Shown piece by piece: positions 35,346 through 43,827 of a DNA stretch of 64,000 nucleotides. The notes below the pieces were generated by a model. The model was not told the origin of the DNA, did no database searches, and was given only the letters and a program-made list of their open reading frames with translations. Each line of letters starts with the position of its first letter. Position 1 is the stretch's first letter. Position numbers and translations under genes: made by a program. This stretch comes from Lutimonas vermicola. Lineage in GTDB: Bacteria; Bacteroidota; Bacteroidia; Flavobacteriales; Flavobacteriaceae. The DNA is taken from assembly GCF_038433205.1 (NCBI RefSeq), contig NZ_JBCDNA010000001.1:310001-374000 (forward strand), read 5' to 3'.

Positions 35346-36164
35346 ATGTTGTTTTTAAGTATTGATTGGGATCCTAGCATAGAGCTTTTTAAAATTGGTT
35401 CTTTTGCGATCAGATATTATAGTCTGATGTTTGTGATTGCCTTTGTTTTGGGCCTGCAGATCATGAAACGGATCTTCATAAGAGAAGGAGTAAGCCTGGA
35501 TAAGTTGGATTCTTTATTTATTTACACTGTAATTGCGACACTCTTAGGGGCAAGGATAGGCCATTTTTTATTTTACGATACCGCCTTTCTTTTGTCGAAC
35601 CCCTTGGAAGTTCTTTTACCTGTAAAATTTAATCCATTTCAATTTACAGGTTATCAGGGACTGGCTAGTCACGGAGCTGCAATAGGAATAATCATTGCCA
35701 TGTATTTTTACTCTAAAAGAGTGATTAAGAAACCTATGTTATGGATTTTAGACAGAATTGTTATCCCTGTGGCAAGTGGCGCTGTATTCGTTAGGATTGG
35801 AAACCTCGTGAATTCTGAGATCATTGGTAAAGCTACCCACACTGATTATGGATTTGTTTTTAAACAACTGGGGGAAGATTTTCCGAGGCACCCCACGCAG
35901 TTATACGAAGCATTTGGGTATTTAATCACTTTTGTAGTGCTGTGGTATGTGTATTGGAAAACGAATAAAAGAGAAAAACTTGGTTATCTTTTTGGCCTTT
36001 TTATGGTCTTTTTATGGTCCGTAAGATTCATTGTTGAATTCTTTAAAGAAGCACAGGTTGATCAAAGAGGCGAATGGGATTTGAACACTGGCCAGATATT
36101 GAGTATTCCAATGATATTGGTTGGTTTCTATTTTATGTTCAGAAATAATAAAAAGCAGGTTTAA
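35346..36164 (+). CDS. lgt: Prolipoprotein diacylglyceryl transferase
   Basis: 272 residues with seven membrane spans. Motifs: RYYSLMFVIAFVLG, LGARIGHFLFYD, GLASHGAAIGI (essential His), RIGNLVNSEIIG (Lgt signature with conserved Arg/Asn/Glu) and RHPTQLYEAFGY. It adds diacylglycerol to the lipobox cysteine, the first step in maturing the lipoproteins seen throughout this window. The stop overlaps by four bases the convergent PPK2 gene and no terminator separates them. Confidence 0.96.
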   Translation: MLFLSIDWDPSIELFKIGSFAIRYYSLMFVIAFVLGLQIMKRIFIREGVSLDKLDSLFIYTVIATLLGARIGHFLFYDTAFLLSNPLEVLLPVKFNPFQFTGYQGLASHGAAIGIIIAMYFYSKRVIKKPMLWILDRIVIPVASGAVFVRIGNLVNSEIIGKATHTDYGFVFKQLGEDFPRHPTQLYEAFGYLITFVVLWYVYWKTNKREKLGYLFGLFMVFLWSVRFIVEFFKEAQVDQRGEWDLNTGQILSIPMILVGFYFMFRNNKKQV

Positions 36165-36943
36165 ATCTCTCTGTTCTTGTCGTAAGGAATACTTTCAAGA
36201 ATATGTTCTACAACCTCTTTTCGCGCATCTGTTTTTCTGTTGGCCTTGATTACTTTGAATGGAATACCGCCATTTTCAGTATTTTCAAACATTTTCTTTT
36301 TATAAAAGGTATAAGAATCCCATAACTCCTGGGCTTTTTCATCAACTTTGCTCATTTTCCATTGTTTTAACGGATTGTTTTTTATATCTTCAAAACGTTT
36401 GGCTTGTTCCTTTTTAGAAATAGACATATATATTTTTACAAGTAAAATTCCGGATTCTGAAATCATTCGTTCAAAATCATTGACTTGATTCATAAAGAGA
36501 TTGTATTCTTCATCACTGCAGAATCCATTAACAGGTTCAACAACGGCCCTGTTATACCAGCTTCGGTCAAAAAAGACGATTTCACCGGCCTTTGGAAACT
36601 GCTGAATATATCTTTGAAAATACCACTGTGTTTGCTCTACTTCAGTAGGTTTTGGAAGTGCCACAATACGGTAATGACGCGGATTGATCCTTTCTGTGAT
36701 CCTCCTGATGGCCCCTCCTTTACCGGCTGCATCTCTTCCTTCAAAAATTACGATAACACGCATATTCTTATCCATGATACAGGCCTGCTGCCTGATCAGT
36801 TCAGTTTGCAGTATTTTTAATTTTTTTTCATAATCAATATACCTGATTGTTTTAGGTAAATTGATCGTATCGCTGTATAATATCGATAACAATCCCTTTT
36901 TGGAATTTAATTTTTTTAAATCTTTTTCTGAAAAATGTTCCAT
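36161..36943 (-). CDS. ppk2: Polyphosphate kinase 2 (second of a pair)
   Basis: 260 residues, one PPK2 domain. Walker A is FEGRDAAGKGG, with RITERINPRHYRIVALPKPT, FFDRSWYNRAVVEPVNGF and the lid arginines following. Class I PPK2 enzymes transfer phosphate between polyphosphate and nucleotides, favouring GTP or ATP formation. It follows the other ppk2 by 6 bases and differs mainly by a shorter N-terminus and C-terminus; about half of aligned positions agree by eye. The two may have different nucleotide preference or act as a hetero-oligomer. Confidence 0.92.
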   Translation of the reverse strand: MEHFSEKDLKKLNSKKGLLSILYSDTINLPKTIRYIDYEKKLKILQTELIRQQACIMDKNMRVIVIFEGRDAAGKGGAIRRITERINPRHYRIVALPKPTEVEQTQWYFQRYIQQFPKAGEIVFFDRSWYNRAVVEPVNGFCSDEEYNLFMNQVNDFERMISESGILLVKIYMSISKKEQAKRFEDIKNNPLKQWKMSKVDEKAQELWDSYTFYKKKMFENTENGGIPFKVIKANRKTDARKEVVEHILESIPYDKNREI

Positions 36944-36949
36944 AGGGGT

Positions 36950-37813
36950 CTAATCGTATTTGTGTAAAGAACGGAAATATCGCATGATCACATTGGGGTC
37001 TGGTAATAGCGAGACATTGCTGTCATCTTTATTTTCATAATCGAACAGCGATAATACATATCGCATACATTCCAATCTTGCCGTCTCTTTTTTATTTGTT
37101 TTGACAATTACCCAGGGACTAAAAGGAGTATGTGTTTTACTAAACATTCGCTCCTTATATTTAGTGTAATCATCCCAATATTCCTGCCCTTTCTTATCAA
37201 CAGGGCTGAATTTCCAACGTTTTAACGGATTGTCTTCCCTTGCATTGAATCGCTTGAGTTGTTCTTCTTTGGAGATTGACAACCAGAATTTAACAATGGT
37301 GACACCATCCTCATAAAGCATATGCTCGAATTCGGGTAGTTGAACCATGAATTGTTCATATTGATGTGGGTTACAAAATCCCATCACCGGTTCTACAACA
37401 GCTCTGTTATACCATGACCTGTCAAAAAAGACCAATTCTCCCGGGTTGGGCAAATGTTGAATATATCTCGTAAAATACCATTGTCCTTTTTCGACATCGG
37501 TTGGTTTGTTTAGCGCCACCAATCGCATGGATCTTGGGTTTAAATGTTCTGTAAACCTTCTGATATTACCACCTTTTCCTGCGGCATCACGACCTTCAAA
37601 AATGATGGCAACACGTTTGTTGTTCTTTTTTACCCATTGTTGTAATTTAACCAGCTCCACCTGCAACTTTTCTTTCTCTTTTTCATAATGGATTTTGGCC
37701 AATACGTCGCTGAAATCAACTTTTTTTTCGTCCAAGATCCTCAAAAGGTCTGCATGGGACGTTATGCTGTTAAATTCAGCTTCAGTAATATATTTATTTG
37801 GATTTTTGCTCAT
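36950..37813 (-). CDS. ppk2: Polyphosphate kinase 2 (first of a pair)
   Basis: 287 residues with the same PPK2 core: FEGRDAAGKGG (Walker A), RRFTEHLNPRSMRLVALNKPT, FFDRSWYNRAVVEPVMGF. An extra N-terminal helical part (about 1-45) and a C-terminal PDPNVIMRYFRSL tail are present, as in many class I enzymes. It begins only three bases after the SafE-like gene of the cbb3 oxidase locus, so it appears to be cotranscribed with the oxidase maturation genes. It could regenerate nucleoside triphosphates from polyphosphate. Confidence 0.93.
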   Translation of the reverse strand: MSKNPNKYITEAEFNSITSHADLLRILDEKKVDFSDVLAKIHYEKEKEKLQVELVKLQQWVKKNNKRVAIIFEGRDAAGKGGNIRRFTEHLNPRSMRLVALNKPTDVEKGQWYFTRYIQHLPNPGELVFFDRSWYNRAVVEPVMGFCNPHQYEQFMVQLPEFEHMLYEDGVTIVKFWLSISKEEQLKRFNAREDNPLKRWKFSPVDKKGQEYWDDYTKYKERMFSKTHTPFSPWVIVKTNKKETARLECMRYVLSLFDYENKDDSNVSLLPDPNVIMRYFRSLHKYD

Positions 37814-37816
37814 AGA

Positions 37817-38473
37817 TCATTCAGTTATACAAGAATTTGGGTCATTGGAAATGATTAATTTGGTGTCTGCAGGCGAAACATATGGAATCCCTAATCCCAT
37901 TCCTCTTACAATGAACAAGAGCCCAATGATAACTACAAATATAGGAATTGCTTTCTGAATTTTATTCCGTAACGAAACTTTTAAAAAATTCCCTAAAAAA
38001 ACTGCTCCGCTCATTAACGGAACGGTACCCAGTCCGAACATAGCCATATAGGTGGCTCCCTCGATTAAGCCTCCGGTTGAAACAGCCCCTAAAAGTGCCA
38101 TATAAACCAGGCCGCAAGGTAAAAAACCATTAAAAAAACCTATAGAAAAAAGGGCTTTCATAGAGCTTTTGTTCAAATAAAGGCCCAACTTTGTCTTAAC
38201 TTCACTAACGATCCGATATAAGGGCCTGGTAAAATGAAATGCATTTAAAATTCTAACAGGGATAAGCACGATCAAAATCATGGCAATCCCTACCAAAATT
38301 GACAAGCGCTGTTGAAAACCAGCCAGGTAGAGTCCTTTTCCAAGCAAACCGAACAATAAACCGATCAGGCTGTAACTCAGAATCCTTCCTGTGTGATATA
38401 ATCCTGTTCCTAAAAAGGTCTTGAATTTATTGTCTTTATTTACAGGTAACACAAAAGCAATGGGCCCGCACAT
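37817..38473 (-). CDS. SafE/TauE-like membrane protein of the cbb3 assembly operon
   Basis: 218 residues from the only ATG, with about six membrane spans. The ATG sits inside the family's first helix: in frame upstream are 18-19 codons encoding ILYTALILGLLGSFHCIG, so HC...MCGP, a likely metal-binding motif, would be split by that start. No ATG, GTG or TTG lies upstream before the frame stops; ATT at 38527 or 38530 is the likely true start. Relatives lie at the end of ccoNOQP-ccoGH loci and are proposed to act in copper supply for oxidase assembly. Starts 9-12 bases after the fixH stop. Confidence 0.82.
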   Translation of the reverse strand: MCGPIAFVLPVNKDNKFKTFLGTGLYHTGRILSYSLIGLLFGLLGKGLYLAGFQQRLSILVGIAMILIVLIPVRILNAFHFTRPLYRIVSEVKTKLGLYLNKSSMKALFSIGFFNGFLPCGLVYMALLGAVSTGGLIEGATYMAMFGLGTVPLMSGAVFLGNFLKVSLRNKIQKAIPIFVVIIGLLFIVRGMGLGIPYVSPADTKLIISNDPNSCITE

Positions 38474-38538
38474 GCCTATGCAATGGAAGCTTCCTAATAG
38501 TCCTAATATGAGTGCAGTGTACAGAATAATATTTTCTT

Positions 38539-38991
38539 TTAATAAAACCAGGAATCTTTGAAAAGATAAGAGTTCTTTCCTGCCATCCAGTCAATTTTAA
38601 CGATCCATTTTCCCGAAACAAGTTTGTCAACAGAAATGAGTTGCTCATGATCTGTTAGCTTGATCTCTTCGGTAAAGTCCAGTTTCTCATTTGACAATCT
38701 TTGAAAGTAGATCGAGCCACTTATTGATGAGGGATCAATATCTTTTGGGAAACTGATTGTAACTCCATTTTTCGTGTTTCTAAGTTCGATATCCTGATTG
38801 AGATGTTTGGCATTATTTAATTTATCGATCTCCTCCTGATAGCGGAGCTCGTCTCCGTAATAATCTTCAGAGACAAGTTCATGCTGGTATTCATCCATGG
38901 CGATTGATTTATACACAAATGAGAGTATAAATACCATAAAGCTCAGTATCGCTATAAATATTCCGGTAGGCCAGTTCAATCGTATCTTCAT
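38539..38991 (-). CDS. FixH family protein (CcoH)
   Basis: 150 residues from ATG 38991; the longer frame to 39096 overlaps ccoG and has no family similarity. One N-terminal transmembrane helix (WPTGIFIAILSFMVFILSFVYKS), then YQHELVSEDYYGDELRYQEEIDK, the FixH pattern, and an extracytoplasmic beta domain. FixH/CcoH is an assembly and stability factor of cbb3 oxidase. It starts 25 bases after the ccoG stop. Confidence 0.88.
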   Translation of the reverse strand: MKIRLNWPTGIFIAILSFMVFILSFVYKSIAMDEYQHELVSEDYYGDELRYQEEIDKLNNAKHLNQDIELRNTKNGVTISFPKDIDPSSISGSIYFQRLSNEKLDFTEEIKLTDHEQLISVDKLVSGKWIVKIDWMAGKNSYLFKDSWFY

Positions 38992-39016
38992 ATGCTTTAA
39001 TTTCTGATAATATAAA

Positions 39017-40423
39017 CTATTTATTCTGTAAAGGAGAGGAAAAGTTCGTGTTTGCTTCATCAATGAGCTCTCCTTTAGCATAGATGCCCAAATCAATTTT
39101 TTCTTTGGAAGAAGATAGGTTTTCCTTATTTATTTTAATAAAAACAGTGCCTTCATACATACCTCCTTTTGGTATATTTACCTGACCACCAACCACTTCT
39201 ACTTTTCCTTCATGCGACATGAGTTGAATGTCCACATTTTCGAAAGGATCGTTTGTTTTGTTTATAATTTTAAACGTATAAACGTTTCTTACTTCTTCCC
39301 CTTCGGTTGAATATAACTGACCCGGTAAATGCAAGAAGTTAGCCTGCACGTCATTGCGAAGGAATAAAAGTGTTACAAAAAACGTAAATAATAGGGTTAA
39401 AACCACAATATAACTTATAATTCGTGCATTGTAGGAGAATTTCTCACCTTTTTCAATATTGTTTTCCGAGGCATATCTTATAAGGCCTCTGTCAAAACCA
39501 ATGGTATCCATCATTGAATCACAAGCATCGATGCAGGCAGTACAATTAACACATTCCAATTGGGTTCCATTGCGTATGTCAATACCTGTGGGGCAGACAA
39601 GAACACATTGCTTACAGTCTATACAATCGCCGTATTGTTTTTCTTCACGATCTTCATTTTTTCTCAATTTCTGTCGGTTCTCACCCCTTTTATGATCATA
39701 GGCCACAACAATTGATTTATTGTCGAGAAGTACGCTTTGTAAGCGACCATAAGGGCAGGCAATGATGCATACCTGTTCTCTGAACCAGGCAAAAACAAAA
39801 TAGAACACCGAAGTAAAAACCAGAAGTTTTACAAAAGTATCCACATGTGCAATGGGCCCGTCCATTACGTGTTGTATCAGTACATCTCCACCGATAAAAT
39901 AAGCTAAAAAAGCGTTGGCGATTAAAAATGAAACGACTCCAAATAAAAACCATTTAAGCGTTTTTTTTCTAATTTTCTCAGCATTCCAGGCTTGCTTTTC
40001 GAGTTTGATTTGCTTATTTCTATCACCTTCGATCCAGTACTCAATTTTGCGAAATACCATTTCCATAAAAATGGTTTGAGGGCACATCCAGCCGCAAAAT
40101 ATACGACCGAAAATGACGGTAAAAAGAATAATAAAAACTACAGAAACCAATAAGGACAAAACCAGTAAATAAAAATCCTGTGGCCAGAAAGGCTGACCAA
40201 AAATGTTGAATTTACGGTCGATGATGTTAAAAAGCAAAAACTGATTCCCATTGACCTTGATAAAAGGAGATGCGAATAATATAAAAAGAAGGAACCAACT
40301 TACATAAGTGCGGTAATTGGTATACCTGCCTTTAGGTTTTAAGGGATGGATAAAATTTCTTTTCCCCTCCTTATCAATGGTCGCAATGCTGTCTCTAAAA
40401 TTTTCCTGTTCGCTGTTGTTCAT
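39017..40423 (-). CDS. ccoG: cbb3 oxidase assembly protein CcoG
   Basis: 468 residues from ATG 40423. A frame start 15 codons upstream lies in the loop of a terminator-like hairpin and is rejected. Five membrane helices (about 35-255) surround the NosR/NapH-like part with GRIFCGWMCPQTIFMEMVFRK; two 4Fe-4S motifs follow (CIDCKQCVLVCPTGIDI and CVNCTACIDACDSM), then a C-terminal IG-like FixG domain. It is thought to reduce copper for CuB centre assembly. Confidence 0.95.
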   Translation of the reverse strand: MNNSEQENFRDSIATIDKEGKRNFIHPLKPKGRYTNYRTYVSWFLLFILFASPFIKVNGNQFLLFNIIDRKFNIFGQPFWPQDFYLLVLSLLVSVVFIILFTVIFGRIFCGWMCPQTIFMEMVFRKIEYWIEGDRNKQIKLEKQAWNAEKIRKKTLKWFLFGVVSFLIANAFLAYFIGGDVLIQHVMDGPIAHVDTFVKLLVFTSVFYFVFAWFREQVCIIACPYGRLQSVLLDNKSIVVAYDHKRGENRQKLRKNEDREEKQYGDCIDCKQCVLVCPTGIDIRNGTQLECVNCTACIDACDSMMDTIGFDRGLIRYASENNIEKGEKFSYNARIISYIVVLTLLFTFFVTLLFLRNDVQANFLHLPGQLYSTEGEEVRNVYTFKIINKTNDPFENVDIQLMSHEGKVEVVGGQVNIPKGGMYEGTVFIKINKENLSSSKEKIDLGIYAKGELIDEANTNFSSPLQNK

Positions 40424-40440
40424 GTACTTGGGGGTATTTG

Positions 40441-40480
40441 AAAAGGCTACATTATCTTTAGAAGACAAGCGTAGCCTTTT
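40441..40480 (-). terminator. Hairpin between ccoP and ccoG (terminator or attenuator)
   Basis: Perfect 10-bp arms AAAAGGCTAC and GTAGCCTTTT with a 20-base loop, 62 bases past the ccoP stop on the minus strand. The T tail is short (TTTTCAAAT), so it may only weaken read-through and set a lower level of ccoG, fixH and downstream genes. Confidence 0.5.
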
Positions 40481-40541
40481 CTACTACTAACTAAAAAAAT
40501 CAAAAACACAGCAGCTCACTTAAGCGAGAACTAAATGCGAA

Positions 40542-41180
40542 CTACTGTTTACTCCAAATGATGTCGCCTTCAGCGGCCTTAGGATTGGCAGGTGTAGTTC
40601 CATTTAAGGAAATTACATAGCTGGCAAGTTGCTGAAGTTCATCATTATTAAATGTATTTTTCCAGGAAATCATCCCTTTCCCGGCTCTACCACCTTCATT
40701 AAGCGTTTTTAGAATGTTTTCCATACCTCCGCCAAGGATCCATTTGTCATCTGTAAGATTCGGGCCAATTCCTCCTCCGCCATCTGCCATATGACAGGCG
40801 ACACAATAGGTGGCAAAATTCTTTTGACCAGCGGCAAGGCTTTCTTCATCGGTAAGCAGGGTCACATCAAGCTGAAACAATTCTGGATTGGCCGCTTTAT
40901 AAGCCTCAACTTCTTGTTTTCCCTTTTCTACTGCTGCCTTATATTCCTTTTCCTGACTGTATTTTTCGGGATTTGTAAATACCTGTACATAATAAAAAAT
41001 CCCAATGGCTATGGTAATATAGAATCCGTATTTCCACCAGGGTGGAAGTACATTATCTAATTCTTTTATACCGTCGTAATCATGGTCTGTCAATATTTCT
41101 TCCTCCTTGTCCAATTCATGTGCCTTGGTCATGGACTGAACAAATTTTTTCCATCCACTTGTTTGTTTTTTGTCACTCAT
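40542..41180 (-). CDS. ccoP: cbb3 oxidase cytochrome c subunit CcoP
   Basis: 212 residues. The CcoP N-terminal pattern HDYDGIKELDNVLPPWWKYGFYITIAIGIFYYVQVF gives one transmembrane helix; a single class I cytochrome c domain follows with CVACH (C near 126) and the Met ligand probably in KGMISW. Proteobacterial CcoP carries two haems; this shorter form has one. It accepts electrons for the CcoN-CcoO core. The start overlaps ccoQ by eight bases. Confidence 0.93.
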   Translation of the reverse strand: MSDKKQTSGWKKFVQSMTKAHELDKEEEILTDHDYDGIKELDNVLPPWWKYGFYITIAIGIFYYVQVFTNPEKYSQEKEYKAAVEKGKQEVEAYKAANPELFQLDVTLLTDEESLAAGQKNFATYCVACHMADGGGGIGPNLTDDKWILGGGMENILKTLNEGGRAGKGMISWKNTFNNDELQQLASYVISLNGTTPANPKAAEGDIIWSKQ

Positions 41181-41364
41181 GATTGATGTTTTTTAGATCA
41201 TTATCCAATGGTAAATTGCTTAGTTTTTCAATATTTTTTTTAGGCATCTTCAAAACGATGATTAACATGGTTGTGAAGACTATAAAAAAAAGTAGCAGCG
41301 AAATGATGGGATATATTTCAACTCCTGACATCGTATCTAAATGGTGTTTTATAAATTTTAACAT
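41173..41364 (-). CDS. ccoQ: cbb3 oxidase small subunit CcoQ
   Basis: 63 residues with one membrane helix (about 18-39) followed by a charged tail. Its place between the CcoNO and CcoP genes, and its overlap of eight bases with ccoP, identify it. CcoQ stabilises the complex. Confidence 0.8.
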   Translation of the reverse strand: MLKFIKHHLDTMSGVEIYPIISLLLFFIVFTTMLIIVLKMPKKNIEKLSNLPLDNDLKNINHE

Positions 41365-41374
41365 AAACTGCTTT

Positions 41375-43519
41375 TTATTCTGTTGTCTCTACTTTGATGT
41401 CTGTTCCTAATCGCTGTAAATAGGCGATTACCGCAACAATCTCTTTAGTCTCAATATGAGCATCCCCGTAATTTTTTACAAATTCCGGATCTTGTCTCAG
41501 GTTGTTTTCAATTTCACCAGCCTGATTCTTGAGCAGATATACTGCTTTTTCAAGTTCAAACTGTGTGTAAGGAACACCCAGTGTTACCATGGCATTAATC
41601 TTGTCTACTGTTTTCGAGATGTCTAAATCATCTTCGATAAGCCAGGGATACTGAGGCATGATTGATCCTGGAGAAGTAGTTCTGGGGTCCATCATATGAT
41701 TAAAGTGCCAGTTATCGTTGTATTTACCACCAACCCTATGCACATCCGGGCCCGTTCTTTTCGATCCCCACAGGAATGGGAAATCATACACGAACTCGCC
41801 TGCTTTGGAATATTCTCCGTATCGTTCCACTTCCGATCTGAACGGCCTGATCATTTGTGAATGGCAGTTATTACAACCTTCCCTTATATAAATATCCCTG
41901 CCTTCTAATTCGAGAGGGGTATAGGGCTTCACTGAGGTGATCTTTGGAATGTTTGAGTCAACGGTCAAAAGAGGGATAATCTCGACGGCACCGCCAATCG
42001 CAACAGCTATAACAACCAAGAATGCAAAAAGGATCGTTCTTCTTTCCAGCCAGGAATGAAATCCTTCTCCTGCCATTCTCGATGAAGTGATTTTCTTTAA
42101 AGGAGCGGCTTCGGCCAACTCGTCTTCTACAGTTGATCCTGCCTGAGCGGTTTTGATCACATTATAGGCCAGTAAAATAAATCCTGTAAGGTATAAAGTA
42201 CCTCCAAAGGCCCGCATCATATACATTGGCATGATCTGGGTAACCGTTTCAAGGAAATTCCCATACACTAACGTCCCGTCAGGATTGAACTGCTTCCACA
42301 TAATCGCTTGTGTAAAACCGGCAACATATAGTGGGAGTGCATAAAATAGAATCCCTAAAGTCCCGAGCCAAAAATGGACATTGGCAAGTTTTGTAGAGTA
42401 CAGTTCTGTTTTCCATAATTTACCTGCAAGCCAGTAAATAATACCTGCCGCCATAAATCCGTTCCAGGCTAAGGCACCGATATGCACATGACCCACGATC
42501 CAGTCGGTATAATGCCCAATGGCATTCAGTGTTTTAAAGGATAGCATTGGCCCCTCAAATGTAGACATACCATAACCGGTTATCGCCACAACAAAGAATT
42601 TCAAAACAGGATTTTCTCTTACCTTATCCCAGGCACCTCTTAAAGTCAATAAACCATTTATCATACCCCCCCAAGAAGGGAAAATAAGCATCACTGAAAA
42701 TACGGTTCCAAGATTTTGAGCCCATTCCGGTAAAGCGGTATATAATAAATGATGGGGTCCGGCCCAGATATAAATAAAGATCAGTGACCAGAAATGAATG
42801 ATTGATAACCTGTAGGAATAAACGGGTCTGTTAGCTACTTTAGGCACGAAATAATACATCAAACCCAAAACAGGAGTAGTAAGGAAAAAGGCTACGGCAT
42901 TATGACCATACCACCATTGAACCAGGGCATCCTGAACTCCCGCATAGATGGAATAACTTTTAAAGGCGGAGACCGGTAATTCCAAATTGTTGAAAATATG
43001 CAGCACGGCTACAGTTATAAGTGTGGCTAAATAAAACCAAATAGCAACATAAATATGGCGTTGGCGCCTTTTGAGGATAGTCCCTATCATGTTGATCCCC
43101 ATCACTACCCATATCAGGGTAATGGCTATATCAATGGGCCATTCCAGTTCAGCATATTCTTTGGAGCTGGTTAAACCCAGAGGAAGGGTTATGGCCGCGG
43201 CCACAATGATCAATTGCCACCCCCAGAAATGAATTTTGCTGAGAGTGTCGCTGAACATCCTTGTTTTCAACAAACGCTGCATAGAATAATAAATCCCCAT
43301 AAAAATGCTATTCCCGACAAATGCAAATATCACGGCATTGGTATGCAAAGGTCTTAATCGGCCAAAACTAAGCCAGGAAATACCTTCCATATAATTTGGG
43401 AAAATAAACAGAAAAGCTACCAGTAGCCCTACTAACATTCCTACCACACCCCAAAGTATGGTAGCAACAAGAAACATTTTTACTATTTTGTTGTCGTAAT
43501 AAAATTGTTCTTTTTCCAT
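41375..43519 (-). CDS. ccoN: Fused cbb3 oxidase subunits CcoN and CcoO
   Basis: 714 residues. Residues to about 465 are CcoN, the haem-copper subunit with 12 or more helices: WYGHNAVAFFLTTPVLG, WAGPHHLLYTALPEWAQ, DWIVGHVHIGALAWNG (CuB and haem ligands). The rest is CcoO, a membrane-anchored monohaem cytochrome c with CNNCH near 548-552 in EGCNNCHSQMIRPFRSEVERYGEYS and GPDVHRVGGKYNDNWH. The fusion is a single frame with no break and is usual in Bacteroidota. The enzyme reduces oxygen with high affinity and pumps protons in the inner membrane. Confidence 0.95.
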   Translation of the reverse strand: MEKEQFYYDNKIVKMFLVATILWGVVGMLVGLLVAFLFIFPNYMEGISWLSFGRLRPLHTNAVIFAFVGNSIFMGIYYSMQRLLKTRMFSDTLSKIHFWGWQLIIVAAAITLPLGLTSSKEYAELEWPIDIAITLIWVVMGINMIGTILKRRQRHIYVAIWFYLATLITVAVLHIFNNLELPVSAFKSYSIYAGVQDALVQWWYGHNAVAFFLTTPVLGLMYYFVPKVANRPVYSYRLSIIHFWSLIFIYIWAGPHHLLYTALPEWAQNLGTVFSVMLIFPSWGGMINGLLTLRGAWDKVRENPVLKFFVVAITGYGMSTFEGPMLSFKTLNAIGHYTDWIVGHVHIGALAWNGFMAAGIIYWLAGKLWKTELYSTKLANVHFWLGTLGILFYALPLYVAGFTQAIMWKQFNPDGTLVYGNFLETVTQIMPMYMMRAFGGTLYLTGFILLAYNVIKTAQAGSTVEDELAEAAPLKKITSSRMAGEGFHSWLERRTILFAFLVVIAVAIGGAVEIIPLLTVDSNIPKITSVKPYTPLELEGRDIYIREGCNNCHSQMIRPFRSEVERYGEYSKAGEFVYDFPFLWGSKRTGPDVHRVGGKYNDNWHFNHMMDPRTTSPGSIMPQYPWLIEDDLDISKTVDKINAMVTLGVPYTQFELEKAVYLLKNQAGEIENNLRQDPEFVKNYGDAHIETKEIVAVIAYLQRLGTDIKVETTE

Positions 43520-43539
43520 TTGAAAAATTTAGTTAATAA

Positions 43540-43731
43540 TTAGTTGATTGATTTTTGGCTGCTTTTTTTATCCGATGATTTGTCGTTTACCAATTCATCG
43601 TCAAAGAGCATTCTGACTGAAGGCGTGTACACATCGTCATATTGACCGGACTTGACCGATTTAACGAATAAAATAAAAAATAAGATTGCAATAAACAGGC
43701 TCGCAATAATAAGCATGAATATGATATTCAT
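43540..43731 (-). CDS. ccoS: cbb3 oxidase assembly protein CcoS
   Basis: 63 residues. One N-terminal membrane helix, then the CcoS pattern SVKSGQYDDVYTPSVRMLFDDE. It is needed for cofactor insertion into the catalytic subunit. It is the first gene of the ccoS-ccoNO-Q-P transcript, 20 bases before ccoNO. Confidence 0.9.
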   Translation of the reverse strand: MNIIFMLIIASLFIAILFFILFVKSVKSGQYDDVYTPSVRMLFDDELVNDKSSDKKSSQKSIN

Positions 43732-43753
43732 TAATGATTTTTTTTAGTTGTAC

Positions 43754-43801
43754 CAAATAAACAAAAAGTTAAAAACCAGAAACATGATAAAAGTCATGTT
43801 T
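43754..43801 (-). promoter_or_regulatory. Crp/Fnr-type operator and promoter of the cbb3 structural operon
   Basis: Perfect 8-bp inverted repeat AAACATGA (43780-43787) and TCATGTTT (43794-43801) around six bases: the TGA-N6-TCA core of Crp/Fnr-family sites, centred at 43790.5. On the minus strand TTTATTTG (43761-43754) approximates the -7 box, placing transcription start near 43749, so the operator is centred about 41.5 bases upstream. There is no T tail after the repeat, which argues against a ccoI terminator. Confidence 0.6.
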
Positions 43802-43827
43802 TGAAAATAACAGTTGTTTGTGATATG

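Noticed and set aside
38992..39096. Longer N-terminus for the FixH protein
   Set aside because: It overlaps the end of ccoG and precedes a normal family start (MKIRLNWPTG) at 38991.
43780..43801. Hairpin after ccoI as a terminator
   Set aside because: The stem is only 8 bp with a six-base loop and the minus-strand sequence after it (CTGG) has no T run; the TGA-N6-TCA core and spacing fit an operator better.
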